Shown here in pieces: positions 28,689 to 37,138 of a stretch of DNA of 64,000 bases. The DNA is from Psychrobacter sp. Choline-02u-9 (lineage in GTDB: Bacteria > Pseudomonadota > Gammaproteobacteria > Pseudomonadales > Moraxellaceae), in assembly GCF_002836505.1 (NCBI RefSeq), contig NZ_PJBF01000043.1, positions 25,370-89,369 of the forward strand, given 5' to 3'. How positions within the stretch are numbered: position 1 is the stretch's first letter; each line of letters starts with the position of its first letter. A program made the position numbers and the translations under genes. The notes below the pieces were generated by a model. That model searched no databases. It was given only the letters and a program-made list of their open reading frames with translations, and had not been told where the DNA came from.

Positions 28689-29654
28689 TTATGGTTGGTC
28701 GTGCAACCATGTCACTGCCATTTGCCATAGCTGCGGTGCTTTGATATTGGTCTTACTGCTAAAATAGCGCATATGACCGATATTATTTAGTCCAAAATCC
28801 TCAGGGTCTAAGAATCGCTTTTCGACAGGCATTTTTGTAAATACCCTTATCATATCGTCCATGTTTTCACTGTTGGCGATATCATCATCGCTAAAGCCAA
28901 GCCACAGTGCTGGCATGCTGAGCTCATCATAGAAATGCGTATGTATGCTTTTGCCAAATGCGGTCTTGATATAGCCTTCGCCATTGCACCATTCACGCCA
29001 TTGACGCGCTACTCCGCGTGGTAGCGGCTCACCCATACCGATTTTGTCTGACGGCGTATAGCCTAGTGTTAAATTAGTGAATGGAATAAACGCATCCATA
29101 AAGCCCATAGCTTTGAGTTTATATGGCATGCCCATGTTTTTGATACGCCCTGACGAGCAAGCGACATTGAACACTGAGCCAATCGCCTGATAATTGGGCA
29201 TCAAGCCAATGAGCTGACCACCTGCGCTATGACCGATAAGATGATAAGTCGCATCAGGAAACTCATCTTGTAAGGCATCAAGTACAGCTGGCATGTCGTG
29301 GCGACCCCAACTGATTAAGGAAGCGCTACATTTTGCCAGTTCGGTCGATAGTGACTCACCGATTCCTTCATTATCAAAGGTCAGCACTCCAAAGCCGCTT
29401 TCTGCTAGGTAGGTCGCAAAATTATGATAAAAGTGACGCTTAATACCTGTGGCAGGTGCCATCATGACGGCTTTTTTTGTTGCATCTTTAGGGCGATAGA
29501 CCGTGGCTGCCAATGCTTGGTTGCGATCGGTCATGATGCTTAATGAGTAAGTATCAATATTGCTCGCGTCATTCGTATTGCTTTTACTAGTGAGATTGCT
29601 ATTAACCACAGAGCTTGATAGCTCGGCAGTAGGAGAGGTGTTGTGATTATCCAT
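28689..29654 (-). CDS. Alpha/beta hydrolase (serine hydrolase)
   Basis: A 321-residue alpha/beta-hydrolase fold enzyme with nucleophile elbow GHSAGGQL (about residues 143-150) and a preceding strand VLTFDNEGIGES. The C-terminal NNIGHMRYF contains the likely catalytic His. The first about 30 residues are Ser/Asn-rich and non-conserved. Substrate unknown. AAGGTAT precedes the ATG. No operon partner is seen. Confidence 0.8.
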   Translation of the reverse strand: MDNHNTSPTAELSSSVVNSNLTSKSNTNDASNIDTYSLSIMTDRNQALAATVYRPKDATKKAVMMAPATGIKRHFYHNFATYLAESGFGVLTFDNEGIGESLSTELAKCSASLISWGRHDMPAVLDALQDEFPDATYHLIGHSAGGQLIGLMPNYQAIGSVFNVACSSGRIKNMGMPYKLKAMGFMDAFIPFTNLTLGYTPSDKIGMGEPLPRGVARQWREWCNGEGYIKTAFGKSIHTHFYDELSMPALWLGFSDDDIANSENMDDMIRVFTKMPVEKRFLDPEDFGLNNIGHMRYFSSKTNIKAPQLWQMAVTWLHDQP

Positions 29655-29957
29655 GGGTATACCTTAGTATTTTTATTAGTAGATAATGAATATCGAACTA
29701 TGATGAACAATAAATGCGCATCTTGAAAGTGTAGTCGTTGCGTAGTGATAAATCGTTGTGACTATGTGGTAGCATTGCTTATGTTAAGATAAATGCTGGC
29801 AAGACAGTTGCTCAAATATGACTTACAAGTTTTGTATAGCTTGGCTGAGTTTGTCTTATGAATCATGTGCATGACAATATAAATGACAGGTGTCGGTATG
29901 CAGCCTTCACTAATAACAAGCGCTCAATAAAAACTGACAGGTAATTAAGGAAGCTAT
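29655..29957. other. Divergent intergenic region, nothing recognised
   Basis: 303 bases between the divergent hydrolase and LOG-family genes. No gene, clear promoter hexamers or strong inverted repeats were recognised; it must hold the two promoters. Confidence 0.6.
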
Positions 29958-30641
29958 ATGCAAATGAAAATCAACGATGATACTTATGACGTAATCACGA
30001 GTAAAGACATTACAAATATCGAAAAAGCAGTCGATAAGTCTGCCTTGTCAATGCCGCTCGTGGCTGTGTATTGCGGTTCGCGCTTGGGCAATGGTGATGT
30101 GTATGAACAGGCGGCACGCGAGCTTGGCAGTGCTTTGGCAAATAATGGCATGGGGCTAGTATATGGTGGCGCTAGTATCGGTCTGATGGGCGCAGTTGCG
30201 GATGAAGTAATCAATGGCGGCGCGCAAGCAGTGGGCGTGATTCCAACCTTTATGCTCAAGCACGAAATCGCTCACGAGCAGCTGACTCGTTTGCATTTGA
30301 CTGACACTATGCACACGCGTAAGACCGTTATGGCAGAGTATGCCGATGCCTTTATCACGCTACCAGGCGGGCTAGGAACATTAGAAGAGATTATGGAAAT
30401 CGCCACGTGGCGTCAATTGTACCAGCACGAAAAACCAATGATTATTCTAAATATCAATGGTTTTTATGACCGTATGATTGAGCATTTGAAATATACCACT
30501 GAGCAAGGCTTTATGAAGCAGGAAGATTTAGACCGTCTAGTGGTGTGCAATACCATCAGCGAAGCGATCGATATGCTACAGACAGTAGTGACCATAGATG
30601 ATGCTGTGGATACAGAAAAGATGGCAGGCAGTAATAGTTAA
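29958..30641 (+). CDS. LOG-family nucleotide phosphoribohydrolase
   Basis: A 227-residue protein of the TIGR00730/LOG family (often called lysine decarboxylase family by old annotation). The Rossmann-like motif GGASIGLMG and the signature PGGLGTLEEI (about residues 134-143) are intact; such proteins release the base from nucleoside monophosphates (cytokinin-activating type). N-terminal 35 residues are a polar extension. AAGGAAGC precedes the ATG. Ends at a convergent terminator. Confidence 0.88.
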   Translation: MQMKINDDTYDVITSKDITNIEKAVDKSALSMPLVAVYCGSRLGNGDVYEQAARELGSALANNGMGLVYGGASIGLMGAVADEVINGGAQAVGVIPTFMLKHEIAHEQLTRLHLTDTMHTRKTVMAEYADAFITLPGGLGTLEEIMEIATWRQLYQHEKPMIILNINGFYDRMIEHLKYTTEQGFMKQEDLDRLVVCNTISEAIDMLQTVVTIDDAVDTEKMAGSNS

Positions 30642-30696
30642 GCCGTATAGCTATTTATACATAGCAAATGCTTAAATATTAAAAGCTATGACGAAA

Positions 30697-30735
30697 AAAG
30701 GAGCAGATAACCAAATCTCGGTTATCTGCTCCTTT
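30697..30735. terminator. Bidirectional terminator
   Basis: AAAGGAGCAGATAACC (30697-30712) and GGTTATCTGCTCCTTT (30720-30735) are perfect 16-base arms around a 7-base loop, between the convergent LOG and oxidoreductase genes. Confidence 0.93.
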
Positions 30736-30773
30736 GTTATATGTATTAACAACCTATCAGCGAATCATGTCTA

Positions 30774-32393
30774 TTAGGCATCAGCAGGCGTGAGATCGTC
30801 CAATGCTACTTCACGAATACTATGATTAACATGAGCCATAGCGATTGGAAATCCACGCTGCTCAGCGAGCTCACGAGCAACCTCATCGACAGCGAGGCTA
30901 TCGTTATGGACAAGATATGACCACTCATGGGCATAGCGACTACGATTCAGAGGTGTATCGTTCTCTATCAAGCCTAGATTTGTCAGCTCATTAACTATTT
31001 GATCAGCGGCAATCAAGGTCGAAGATGCTTTGACGTTTTCTGCACGGGCATAGCGTATATTAGAGTACAAGCTCACGTCAGCGACTCGCAGCGTATCATC
31101 CTGCCCAGGAATCTGCTGCCCACCATATAGTGCGTTACCAACAGTACGTGCGCTGTTAAATGTCGGTACAAACTCCGCCACATACTCAATCGCTTGCTGA
31201 CTACGTGCCTGTAGGGGCGCTTTATCCCAACCATCTTCAATATAATGCACATATTGCTGTGGCAGTTTGGGCTGCGCACTGTCTTCACTCGATGCGACAA
31301 GACCATCATCAAACAGAGTAATGGCTTTACTCATACCGTGAATCTGAAAGTATCCGCCAGGGTAGGGAGTAAGCTGCGCCATGCCTTCTGGCGTTCCTCG
31401 TTGACCGTAGACGATAATCTCTGGTATCTGTCCACCAGCATCGCCCCAATGGGTCACATAAGACGATTTGAACTCGACCATACGTGTGACTTCGACACCG
31501 ACCATATCGTCAATAACACCTGTACGGAATCCGCAAGCATTGACTAGATAATCAACTTCAATAGACTCAGGCTGAGAGGCATGTTCTTGACTATGGATTT
31601 GTTGATAGTCGATACGCCATTTGGTGACATGATGGTCAGCGTTGGTACAGTTCTCACAATCTACTGGTACGACTTTTTGCACAGCAGTTTCGGTAAATAC
31701 GTGCGCATTATCGTATTCTTCAAGTGCAAGTTTGGCAGAAGCGGCTAAACGAAAAATGTTCCAACCATATTCTTGGACAACAATTAACGGAAATTTAACT
31801 TTGTTTAAATCCAAGTATCTAGCGACTGGAACCATCCATTCATCAATCGTACTTGGTACAGCGACTTGCTCACGTTCAGACAGCTCAATCAATTGCTCAT
31901 GGCTGTAGAGTTGATAGTAATCTTCAGGCTCACCCAATACCTTATTATTAGCATCTTGCTCGATCAATTCTTGATAAGCATCGGTCAAAATGTCTAAACG
32001 CGGTAGTAAATCTTCAGGCAGTCCTTCGTCACGTGTCGGTACAGCAAACACAGTAGGACGGACGTCAATAGTGTGCGGATACAAACGCAAAATATCGATA
32101 CATTGCTTAAGCAGCGCTACGCAATCTTCGTCCGGTATTTCACGGTACAAGTTACCACCTGCATGCAAATGACACATAGGTGGTCCATCAATGAGAGATT
32201 TTTTCTTTTCAAACAAATAGGTCTCTAATCCTAACGCAGCAAGTCGAATCGCAATCGTCGATCCCGCAGTACCGCCGCCCAAAATGCCAACGCGCTTTTT
32301 AGGTTGAGTGTTTTGTGCCCCATAAGATAACACCCCAGAATGAGCGTCACGATTAAAGGATTGAGCGTATTTTTTATCAAAAGACTGAGTCAT
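30774..32393 (-). CDS. FAD-dependent oxidoreductase of unknown substrate
   Basis: A 539-residue protein with an N-terminal FAD/NAD-binding Rossmann motif (GILGGGTAGSTIAIRLAALGLETYLFEK, about residues 36-63) and a later VDYLVNACGFRTG strand typical of FAD enzymes. It is soluble and has no clear signal peptide. The rest (for example DGPPMCHLHAGGNLY) does not point to a known substrate. Monocistronic, ending at a convergent terminator. Confidence 0.8.
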   Translation of the reverse strand: MTQSFDKKYAQSFNRDAHSGVLSYGAQNTQPKKRVGILGGGTAGSTIAIRLAALGLETYLFEKKKSLIDGPPMCHLHAGGNLYREIPDEDCVALLKQCIDILRLYPHTIDVRPTVFAVPTRDEGLPEDLLPRLDILTDAYQELIEQDANNKVLGEPEDYYQLYSHEQLIELSEREQVAVPSTIDEWMVPVARYLDLNKVKFPLIVVQEYGWNIFRLAASAKLALEEYDNAHVFTETAVQKVVPVDCENCTNADHHVTKWRIDYQQIHSQEHASQPESIEVDYLVNACGFRTGVIDDMVGVEVTRMVEFKSSYVTHWGDAGGQIPEIIVYGQRGTPEGMAQLTPYPGGYFQIHGMSKAITLFDDGLVASSEDSAQPKLPQQYVHYIEDGWDKAPLQARSQQAIEYVAEFVPTFNSARTVGNALYGGQQIPGQDDTLRVADVSLYSNIRYARAENVKASSTLIAADQIVNELTNLGLIENDTPLNRSRYAHEWSYLVHNDSLAVDEVARELAEQRGFPIAMAHVNHSIREVALDDLTPADA

Positions 32394-32950
32394 TGTCGTC
32401 GTTGTATCCTTAATAGCATCTGTATTAGGCCGTGCTCGGTATATGTATCAAATGTTCTATATTTCTTGATATGAGTGCGAAGGTAATTAAGTTCAACACA
32501 CAAATCTGAACTTCAATAGTCATCTTTTCTATTGTTTAGCCATTCTTCATCTCTATAGGTTTATTTTACGAAGAACTACAGACAATATGATGGGAAATAC
32601 GTAAGAAGATGCATGAGTTTTGTCAACGAGTCGCTATATGTGTGAATTTTTTCAGACAAACGAGCCTGTCTAAAAATAGAGTAAACGAGAGAAGTGGCAA
32701 ACTTGTGAAATCGAAAATAAGCTCGTTTTATTATTTTGTAAAATTCGACCGCTTTTGTAAGTATATATATTGGTAGCCGAGATAACTTAAATGCATATGC
32801 TATATTCATTTTGCTTAACAAGAAGCGTAGGTTCTGTTTTGATGACTGTTCAGAATTACAAATGTCAAAATTAACAAAAGGGACAGTCGATAAAGTAAAC
32901 GACAACAAGCTTATCGCTATAAAAAATACGACTAAAATTACAAGGAGGTT
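32394..32950. other. AT-rich intergenic region upstream of a lipoprotein gene
   Basis: 557 bases, markedly AT-rich. A 110-codon minus-strand open frame (32576-32908) is present but looks non-coding: no ribosome site and no recognisable domain. The region must hold the promoter for the oxidoreductase (left) and for the lipoprotein (right). Nothing else recognised. Confidence 0.55.
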
Positions 32951-33388
32951 ATGATGAAAAATATAATGATGTTATCGGCACTAACAGGTGTATTAACACT
33001 AACTGGCTGTACTACTTTAAAAAACGTAGTCGGTAACGATATGTCAGGTACGCATGAAGTACAGGCAACCAGCAACAATACAGCACCAGTCACTAGCAAG
33101 AATGGGGTGTTGGTAGATGCTACCAACCATATGACGTTGTATACGTTTGATAAAGATTCTATGAACCAGTCAGATTGCGGTGCAGCCTGCCAAGTTGTTT
33201 GGCCAATTTTCAAAGCGCCTAGCGATTCTAAAGCTTCAGGTCAGTTTGCTGCCTTTAAGCGTGAAGATGGCAAATATCAATGGGCAATGAACGGTAAGCC
33301 TTTATACTTCTATGCTAATGACACAAAAGTTGGTGACAAAGACGGTGATGATAAACTTGGCGTTTGGCATGTTATCCCAAGTAAATAG
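32951..33388 (+). CDS. Lipoprotein with COG4315-type secreted repeat
   Basis: A 145-residue lipoprotein: hydrophobic signal ending in the lipobox LTGC, with Cys20 as lipidation site. The mature part has the pattern NGVLVDATNHMTLYTFDKDS..CGAACQVVWP and YQWAMNGKPLYFYANDTKVGDKDGD, the two halves of the small predicted lipoprotein repeat family (COG4315), function unknown. Two Cys in CGAAC could form a disulfide. A very strong AAGGAGG precedes the ATG. Confidence 0.85.
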   Translation: MMKNIMMLSALTGVLTLTGCTTLKNVVGNDMSGTHEVQATSNNTAPVTSKNGVLVDATNHMTLYTFDKDSMNQSDCGAACQVVWPIFKAPSDSKASGQFAAFKREDGKYQWAMNGKPLYFYANDTKVGDKDGDDKLGVWHVIPSK

Positions 33389-33426
33389 TATGCATTAGAT
33401 ATAAACTGACTCGAAAACGTTAACGC

Positions 33427-33469
33427 AAAAAAGCAGCCTGCCCTCAATTATAGAGGCAGGCTGCTTTTT
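33427..33469. terminator. Terminator copy 1 (inverted partner of 34749-34792)
   Basis: Arms AAAAAGCAGCCTGCC (33428-33442) and GGCAGGCTGCTTTTT (33455-33469). It ends both the lipoprotein gene and the FemAB-like gene. Its reverse complement matches copy 2 at 34749-34792 at all but about three positions, including the loop. Confidence 0.93.
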
Positions 33470-33510
33470 GTTTGTTTGGTGTTATTCTCTAGTATTAGAT
33501 GCAATCTGTA

Positions 33511-34602
33511 CTATGTCACATTTGCTAAAGGCTCAACCTGAATGGTCTCTAACACTTCTTCTTTGCTAGGCTCTTTTCTATATAAAGGAAAAAAGTCTGA
33601 GAGCAGATCACTTTCCGTGAACCAGATATCCGCTACTAACTCTGTATATTTTGCTACGTTGACGATGAGCCTGTAAGTCTTAAATAGTAACTCTTGTGAG
33701 CTAAAGCCTTTCTTATACTCATATAAAGAATCTAAATTGGAGCCAACGCCGCCACCAAGATGTAGCACTTCATAACGGTTCTCTCGTCCCCAATTGCGAG
33801 CGACATGAGTGATAAGTTTAGAAGGTTGTAGATGTGTATAAGCGTTCAGCGTGCCGCCAAGATGGAACTGCATAATGCCAGACTCTTGGCAGAGCGTATA
33901 TATAGAGGACCCGATTGGTTTATCGTCTTGATAGGCGGTTATCAACAGTATTTTTTCTTGAAGGTTTTCAAGCAAATTAAAAAAATAATCATCATCAAAG
34001 AAGTAATAATCACTGGCCTTGACGTTTCGCATTGTCTCTTTATAAATGTCTGAAAACACCATGGCGTTTTGCCTAGTCAAGAATTCTGTTTTTGTCACGA
34101 CATCCATTTTTATGGCTTTTTTGATACCGCGGCGATGTCGATTTTGTGTTTCGCTCCAATGCTCTTCTTCTGACTTACTCAAATCAGACACCAGAGTCAG
34201 CCCGTGAGTCAGTGCTTTGCCAACTGTGGGTATCCATTCTTTATTAATAATCGGATGCAACCGCATAAACAAAGACACGCAGCCTCTCTCGCAAAGAAAA
34301 GCTCTTATCTCATCTAGTACGACGTCTAACTCGGCATCAGTGAGGGTTTTGTCCATCAACGGGCCACCGTAACCATAAGTGGAAGTAGCATCCCAGTGCT
34401 CTGAGTCAATGTCTCTAACTATGATAGGTAACAATACTTCCTTGTTCTTATAGTGAGCGATGATGCCTTGAGGCTTGCCTTTGTCGATGACAGCTGAGGC
34501 CGCAATCCAACCAGATAAGTGATATATATCAAAATGATGATTTGATACCTTCTTATCCCACTCAGCATCTATCGCTATGTAATCAACTTGTACTGTATCC
34601 AC
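33511..34602 (-). CDS. FemAB/GNAT-type acyltransferase-like protein
   Basis: A 363-residue protein resembling FemAB-like or BioF2-like GNAT transferases. Supporting features are LSGWIAASAVIDKG..GIIAHYKNKEVLLPIIVRDI at the N-terminus, YGYGGPLMD, a RHRRGIKKAIKM basic stretch, and the C-terminal HLGGTLNAYTHLQPSKLITH followed by LHLGGGVG, typical of the FemAB second GNAT lobe. Substrate unknown, possibly a cell-surface sugar or peptide. The start codon is GTG at 34602 with GAGGGAG ahead. The gene is rather AT-rich and sits between two inverted near-identical terminators. Confidence 0.75.
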   Translation of the reverse strand: MDTVQVDYIAIDAEWDKKVSNHHFDIYHLSGWIAASAVIDKGKPQGIIAHYKNKEVLLPIIVRDIDSEHWDATSTYGYGGPLMDKTLTDAELDVVLDEIRAFLCERGCVSLFMRLHPIINKEWIPTVGKALTHGLTLVSDLSKSEEEHWSETQNRHRRGIKKAIKMDVVTKTEFLTRQNAMVFSDIYKETMRNVKASDYYFFDDDYFFNLLENLQEKILLITAYQDDKPIGSSIYTLCQESGIMQFHLGGTLNAYTHLQPSKLITHVARNWGRENRYEVLHLGGGVGSNLDSLYEYKKGFSSQELLFKTYRLIVNVAKYTELVADIWFTESDLLSDFFPLYRKEPSKEEVLETIQVEPLANVT

Positions 34603-34748
34603 GTTGCTGCTCCCTCAGTGTTGCGTTATATATTCGTAAATCCGTATATACGAATATAACAACAAATTATGAAGCCTTCAAGTATATAAAAACCTTTTAT
34701 GTAAAATAATGAATATACTATTAGAGCGTAGAAGAATCTATAGGAAAT

Positions 34749-34792
34749 AAAAAAGCAGCCTGCCTCTATAAATGAGGGTAGGCTGCTTTTCT
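34749..34792. terminator. Terminator copy 2 (inverted partner of 33427-33469)
   Basis: AAAAAGCAGCCTGCC to GGTAGGCTGCTTTT with loop TCTATAAATGA. On the minus strand it follows the YceI gene. The loop asymmetry shows that it is an inverted copy of copy 1, not simply another instance of a palindrome. Confidence 0.92.
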
Positions 34793-34826
34793 CGTTCTGG
34801 TCGAAAGCTATTAGAGAGCTATAAGC

Positions 34827-35417
34827 TTACTTTGATTTTTTTTCTACTAGCTCGCCATCGATTTGGATAGGAACATTGGTCGTAATACCAGCAGAGTAGG
34901 CTGTCATACCATAAGCTGCACGGTCTATAGTGCCAGTAGCACGGAAGCCAACGACTGGCTCTTTGGTCAGAGGGCTGTTATCGATTTTGTTCAGCGTTAA
35001 ATTAAGAGTTAGCGGCTTGGTTTGACCCAGTAAAGTAAAGTCCCCAGTTACTTTTGCTTGCTGCGGATTTACAAAATTAACCTGAGTAGATTTAAAGCTC
35101 ATAGTAGGGTATTTTTTAACGTTAAAGAACTCTTCCGTTTTTAAATGTTTGTCACGGGCAGCCCAAGCAGTATCGATACTGTCTGTATCAATGACAAAGT
35201 TCAGCTGGGTTTGGTTAGGGTTCTTTAGATCAAATTTAACGGTACCGTCTACATCGCTAAAGTGTCCCATGACCGTAGAAAATCCCATGTGATCAACTGA
35301 GAAACCGACACGAGTGTGAGAGTTATCTAGTTGCCACTGAGTCGGCAGTGCAGCGCTTGCCATGGTAGTGATAGAAAGTATTGAGCTGATCAATAGGGCT
35401 TTTGTAGTGGTTTTCAT
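34827..35417 (-). CDS. YceI-family periplasmic protein
   Basis: A 196-residue secreted protein: signal peptide (LLISSILSITTMASA, cut near residue 22), then a lipocalin-like beta-barrel with the family pattern WQLDNSHTRVGFSVDHMGFSTVMGHF, DTDSIDTAWAARDKHLKTEEFFNVKKYPTMSF and GDFTLLGQTKPLTL. YceI proteins bind polyisoprenoid or lipid ligands in the periplasm; the ligand here is not known. AAGGAC precedes the ATG. Confidence 0.92.
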   Translation of the reverse strand: MKTTTKALLISSILSITTMASAALPTQWQLDNSHTRVGFSVDHMGFSTVMGHFSDVDGTVKFDLKNPNQTQLNFVIDTDSIDTAWAARDKHLKTEEFFNVKKYPTMSFKSTQVNFVNPQQAKVTGDFTLLGQTKPLTLNLTLNKIDNSPLTKEPVVGFRATGTIDRAAYGMTAYSAGITTNVPIQIDGELVEKKSK

Positions 35418-35919
35418 TGAATAGTCCTTACATAGTATTAGGGTATTGGTGCTCGCCGATGAACAAAGAAGAAAACATTTTTTGTAAAAAATGAGTAAAT
35501 ATATTGTAGCTATGTGTCCTAGAGTTGCGATAAATAAATAGCGCAGCCAACCTATATTTGGTTAGATTAACTACATATAAAAATGTAATTGATTAATATA
35601 TCTAACCAAAACATTGTACTGGGTTAACTCATACATCTCAACACTATTTCTCTATTATTGACAACTTATCACATATCTCTATCACAACTGCTCCTTGCGT
35701 CTTACGTCAAAAACCGTTAAAATCGCGGTTTAATTTTCCCGCTGGGGATAGGCTAAGCGAACAGAAGGGTGGTGTTGGGTGCTGGAATAAGCCAGTGACG
35801 CAGTTGCCATACTTGTAATGTCCTTAGTGCCTCAGTTACGTATGTCATTATTTGTTTGATACATCATCGATGATGCTGTATTTAGACGTTGTACATACAT
35901 CGGACCTAGAGAGTATATT
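35418..35919. other. Intergenic region with possible L31 leader RNA
   Basis: 502 bases. The left half is AT-rich. The stretch 35738-35810 is conspicuously G-rich and has possible stems CGCT/AGCG (35740-35759) and CTGG/CCAG (35782-35795). An inverted repeat AAACCG (35711-35716) with CGGTTT (35726-35731) sits just before it. It is 110-180 bases before the L31 gene, where a leader RNA would be. No Zur box of the GTTATnnnATAAC type was recognised. Confidence 0.45.
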
Positions 35920-36198
35920 ATGCGTAAAGATATCCATCCTAATTACCAAGAAGTTTTATTCCACGACACTAACGCTGACGTGTTCTTTTTGACTCGCTCA
36001 ACTGCTAAGACTAAAGCGACTCGTGAATACGAAGGTAAAGAATACCCATACTACCCACTTGATATCTCAAGTGCGTCGCATCCATTCTATACTGGTGAGC
36101 AACGTAAAACTTCTACTGAAGGTCGTGTTGCAAGCTTCAACAAACGCTTTGGCGCATTTGGTGGCCGTAGCAAGAAAGCCGCAGACGCTGCTGAATAA
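35920..36198 (+). CDS. rpmE2: 50S ribosomal protein L31, type B
   Basis: A 92-residue ribosomal protein of the type B (YkgM-like) form: [16 protein letters not shown] start, [10 protein letters not shown] block, and [13 protein letters not shown] near the end. It lacks the zinc-binding Cys motif of type A L31, so it is the zinc-independent form, often induced when zinc is scarce. Monocistronic, followed by a hairpin and a terminator. Confidence 0.96.
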   Translation: MRKDIHPNYQEVLFHDTNADVFFLTRSTAKTKATREYEGKEYPYYPLDISSASHPFYTGEQRKTSTEGRVASFNKRFGAFGGRSKKAADAAE

Positions 36199-36268
36199 TT
36201 TACACTTATGGTGTAAATATATTTCGCTAAGCAATAAAAAACCGCTGATTATTCAGCGGTTTTTTTTG
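36198..36268 (+). terminator. rpmE2 double hairpin and terminator
   Basis: A first hairpin ATTTACAC/GTGTAAAT (36198-36218) overlaps the last base of the stop codon. The second, ACCGCTGA (36241-36248) with TCAGCGGT (36253-36260), is followed by eight T and is a clear intrinsic terminator. Confidence 0.92.
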
Positions 36269-36295
36269 TGTAGATAGATCAATATTTGCGTGTTT

Positions 36296-37138
36296 TTAGC
36301 AATCCCTCTGAGCGGCGGATGAGTCTAATAGTTGGGTAATGTTCTCCACGATCTGCTGTGCCCAATAACCGTACATTAGGCTACTAGGATGAAAGCCATC
36401 ACTAGCGAACATCACGGCAATATCAATAGGCTGACCATTGCCATGCTCTGATATCATACGCGCAAAGTCAGTTGCCATATAATTGACACCGTCATGAGCA
36501 GCACAGACCTGCTGCAATATCTCATCAAGTACCGATGCTTTTGCACCCACAAAGTTATTGAGCGGAGCAGGTATTGCAGGCATTTGCGCCATCGGCGGCA
36601 AACTTAAAAAAACCAGTTCTCGTACGCCAAATTTACGCTGTGCAATATTGATAATGTCTTCAATTTGCTGTTGCCACTTATGCACAGAGACATTGGACGT
36701 TGTATCATTGACCCCTACGCTTAGCAACATCACATCGATAGACTGCTCAGGAGCGGGTAAGACATATAACCTGCGTAGAATATCAAAGCTGGTATGACCT
36801 GTTGTCGCTTGCAATGACCAGTTAAGTCGAGCAAAGTTCGATTGGATAGCTTTGTTTTGCTCCAGTATCGGAATGAGCTTACCGACCAACGCTTCTTGCT
36901 GGGTCTGGCTACCCACGCCTGCTGCTGCCGAATCGCCGACGACCATGAGGTTAAATGTCTTAGCGTCTCGCGTTGATACTTCATCATTCGCTTGAGGCAG
37001 CTCAATTACGCCGTGCCTTTCGCCATGTGGTTCAGGCAAGCGAACCGTATCACGCTTGATTTTGCGACCTTGATAGAGGTAGACAGGGGCAAGTAAAACG
37101 TCCTTTGTGACTGATGTCAGCTTACTAGTGTCTACCAT
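36296..37138 (-). CDS. SGNH/GDSL-family hydrolase
   Basis: A 280-residue esterase-like protein. Block I is MVVGDSAAAGVG (GDSA rather than GDSL, Ser about residue 69), block III is SVGVNDTTS, and block V is SDGFHPS with the catalytic Asp and His. There is no clear signal peptide. Its ATG overlaps the end of nadV by 7 bases (ATGGTAG), so it is co-translated with the NAD salvage gene. Substrate unknown. Confidence 0.85.
   Translation of the reverse strand: MVDTSKLTSVTKDVLLAPVYLYQGRKIKRDTVRLPEPHGERHGVIELPQANDEVSTRDAKTFNLMVVGDSAAAGVGSQTQQEALVGKLIPILEQNKAIQSNFARLNWSLQATTGHTSFDILRRLYVLPAPEQSIDVMLLSVGVNDTTSNVSVHKWQQQIEDIINIAQRKFGVRELVFLSLPPMAQMPAIPAPLNNFVGAKASVLDEILQQVCAAHDGVNYMATDFARMISEHGNGQPIDIAVMFASDGFHPSSLMYGYWAQQIVENITQLLDSSAAQRDC

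Noticed and set aside
32576..32908. 110-codon minus-strand ORF in the AT-rich gap
   Set aside because: No ribosome site and no recognisable domain; long AT-rich gaps give such frames by chance.
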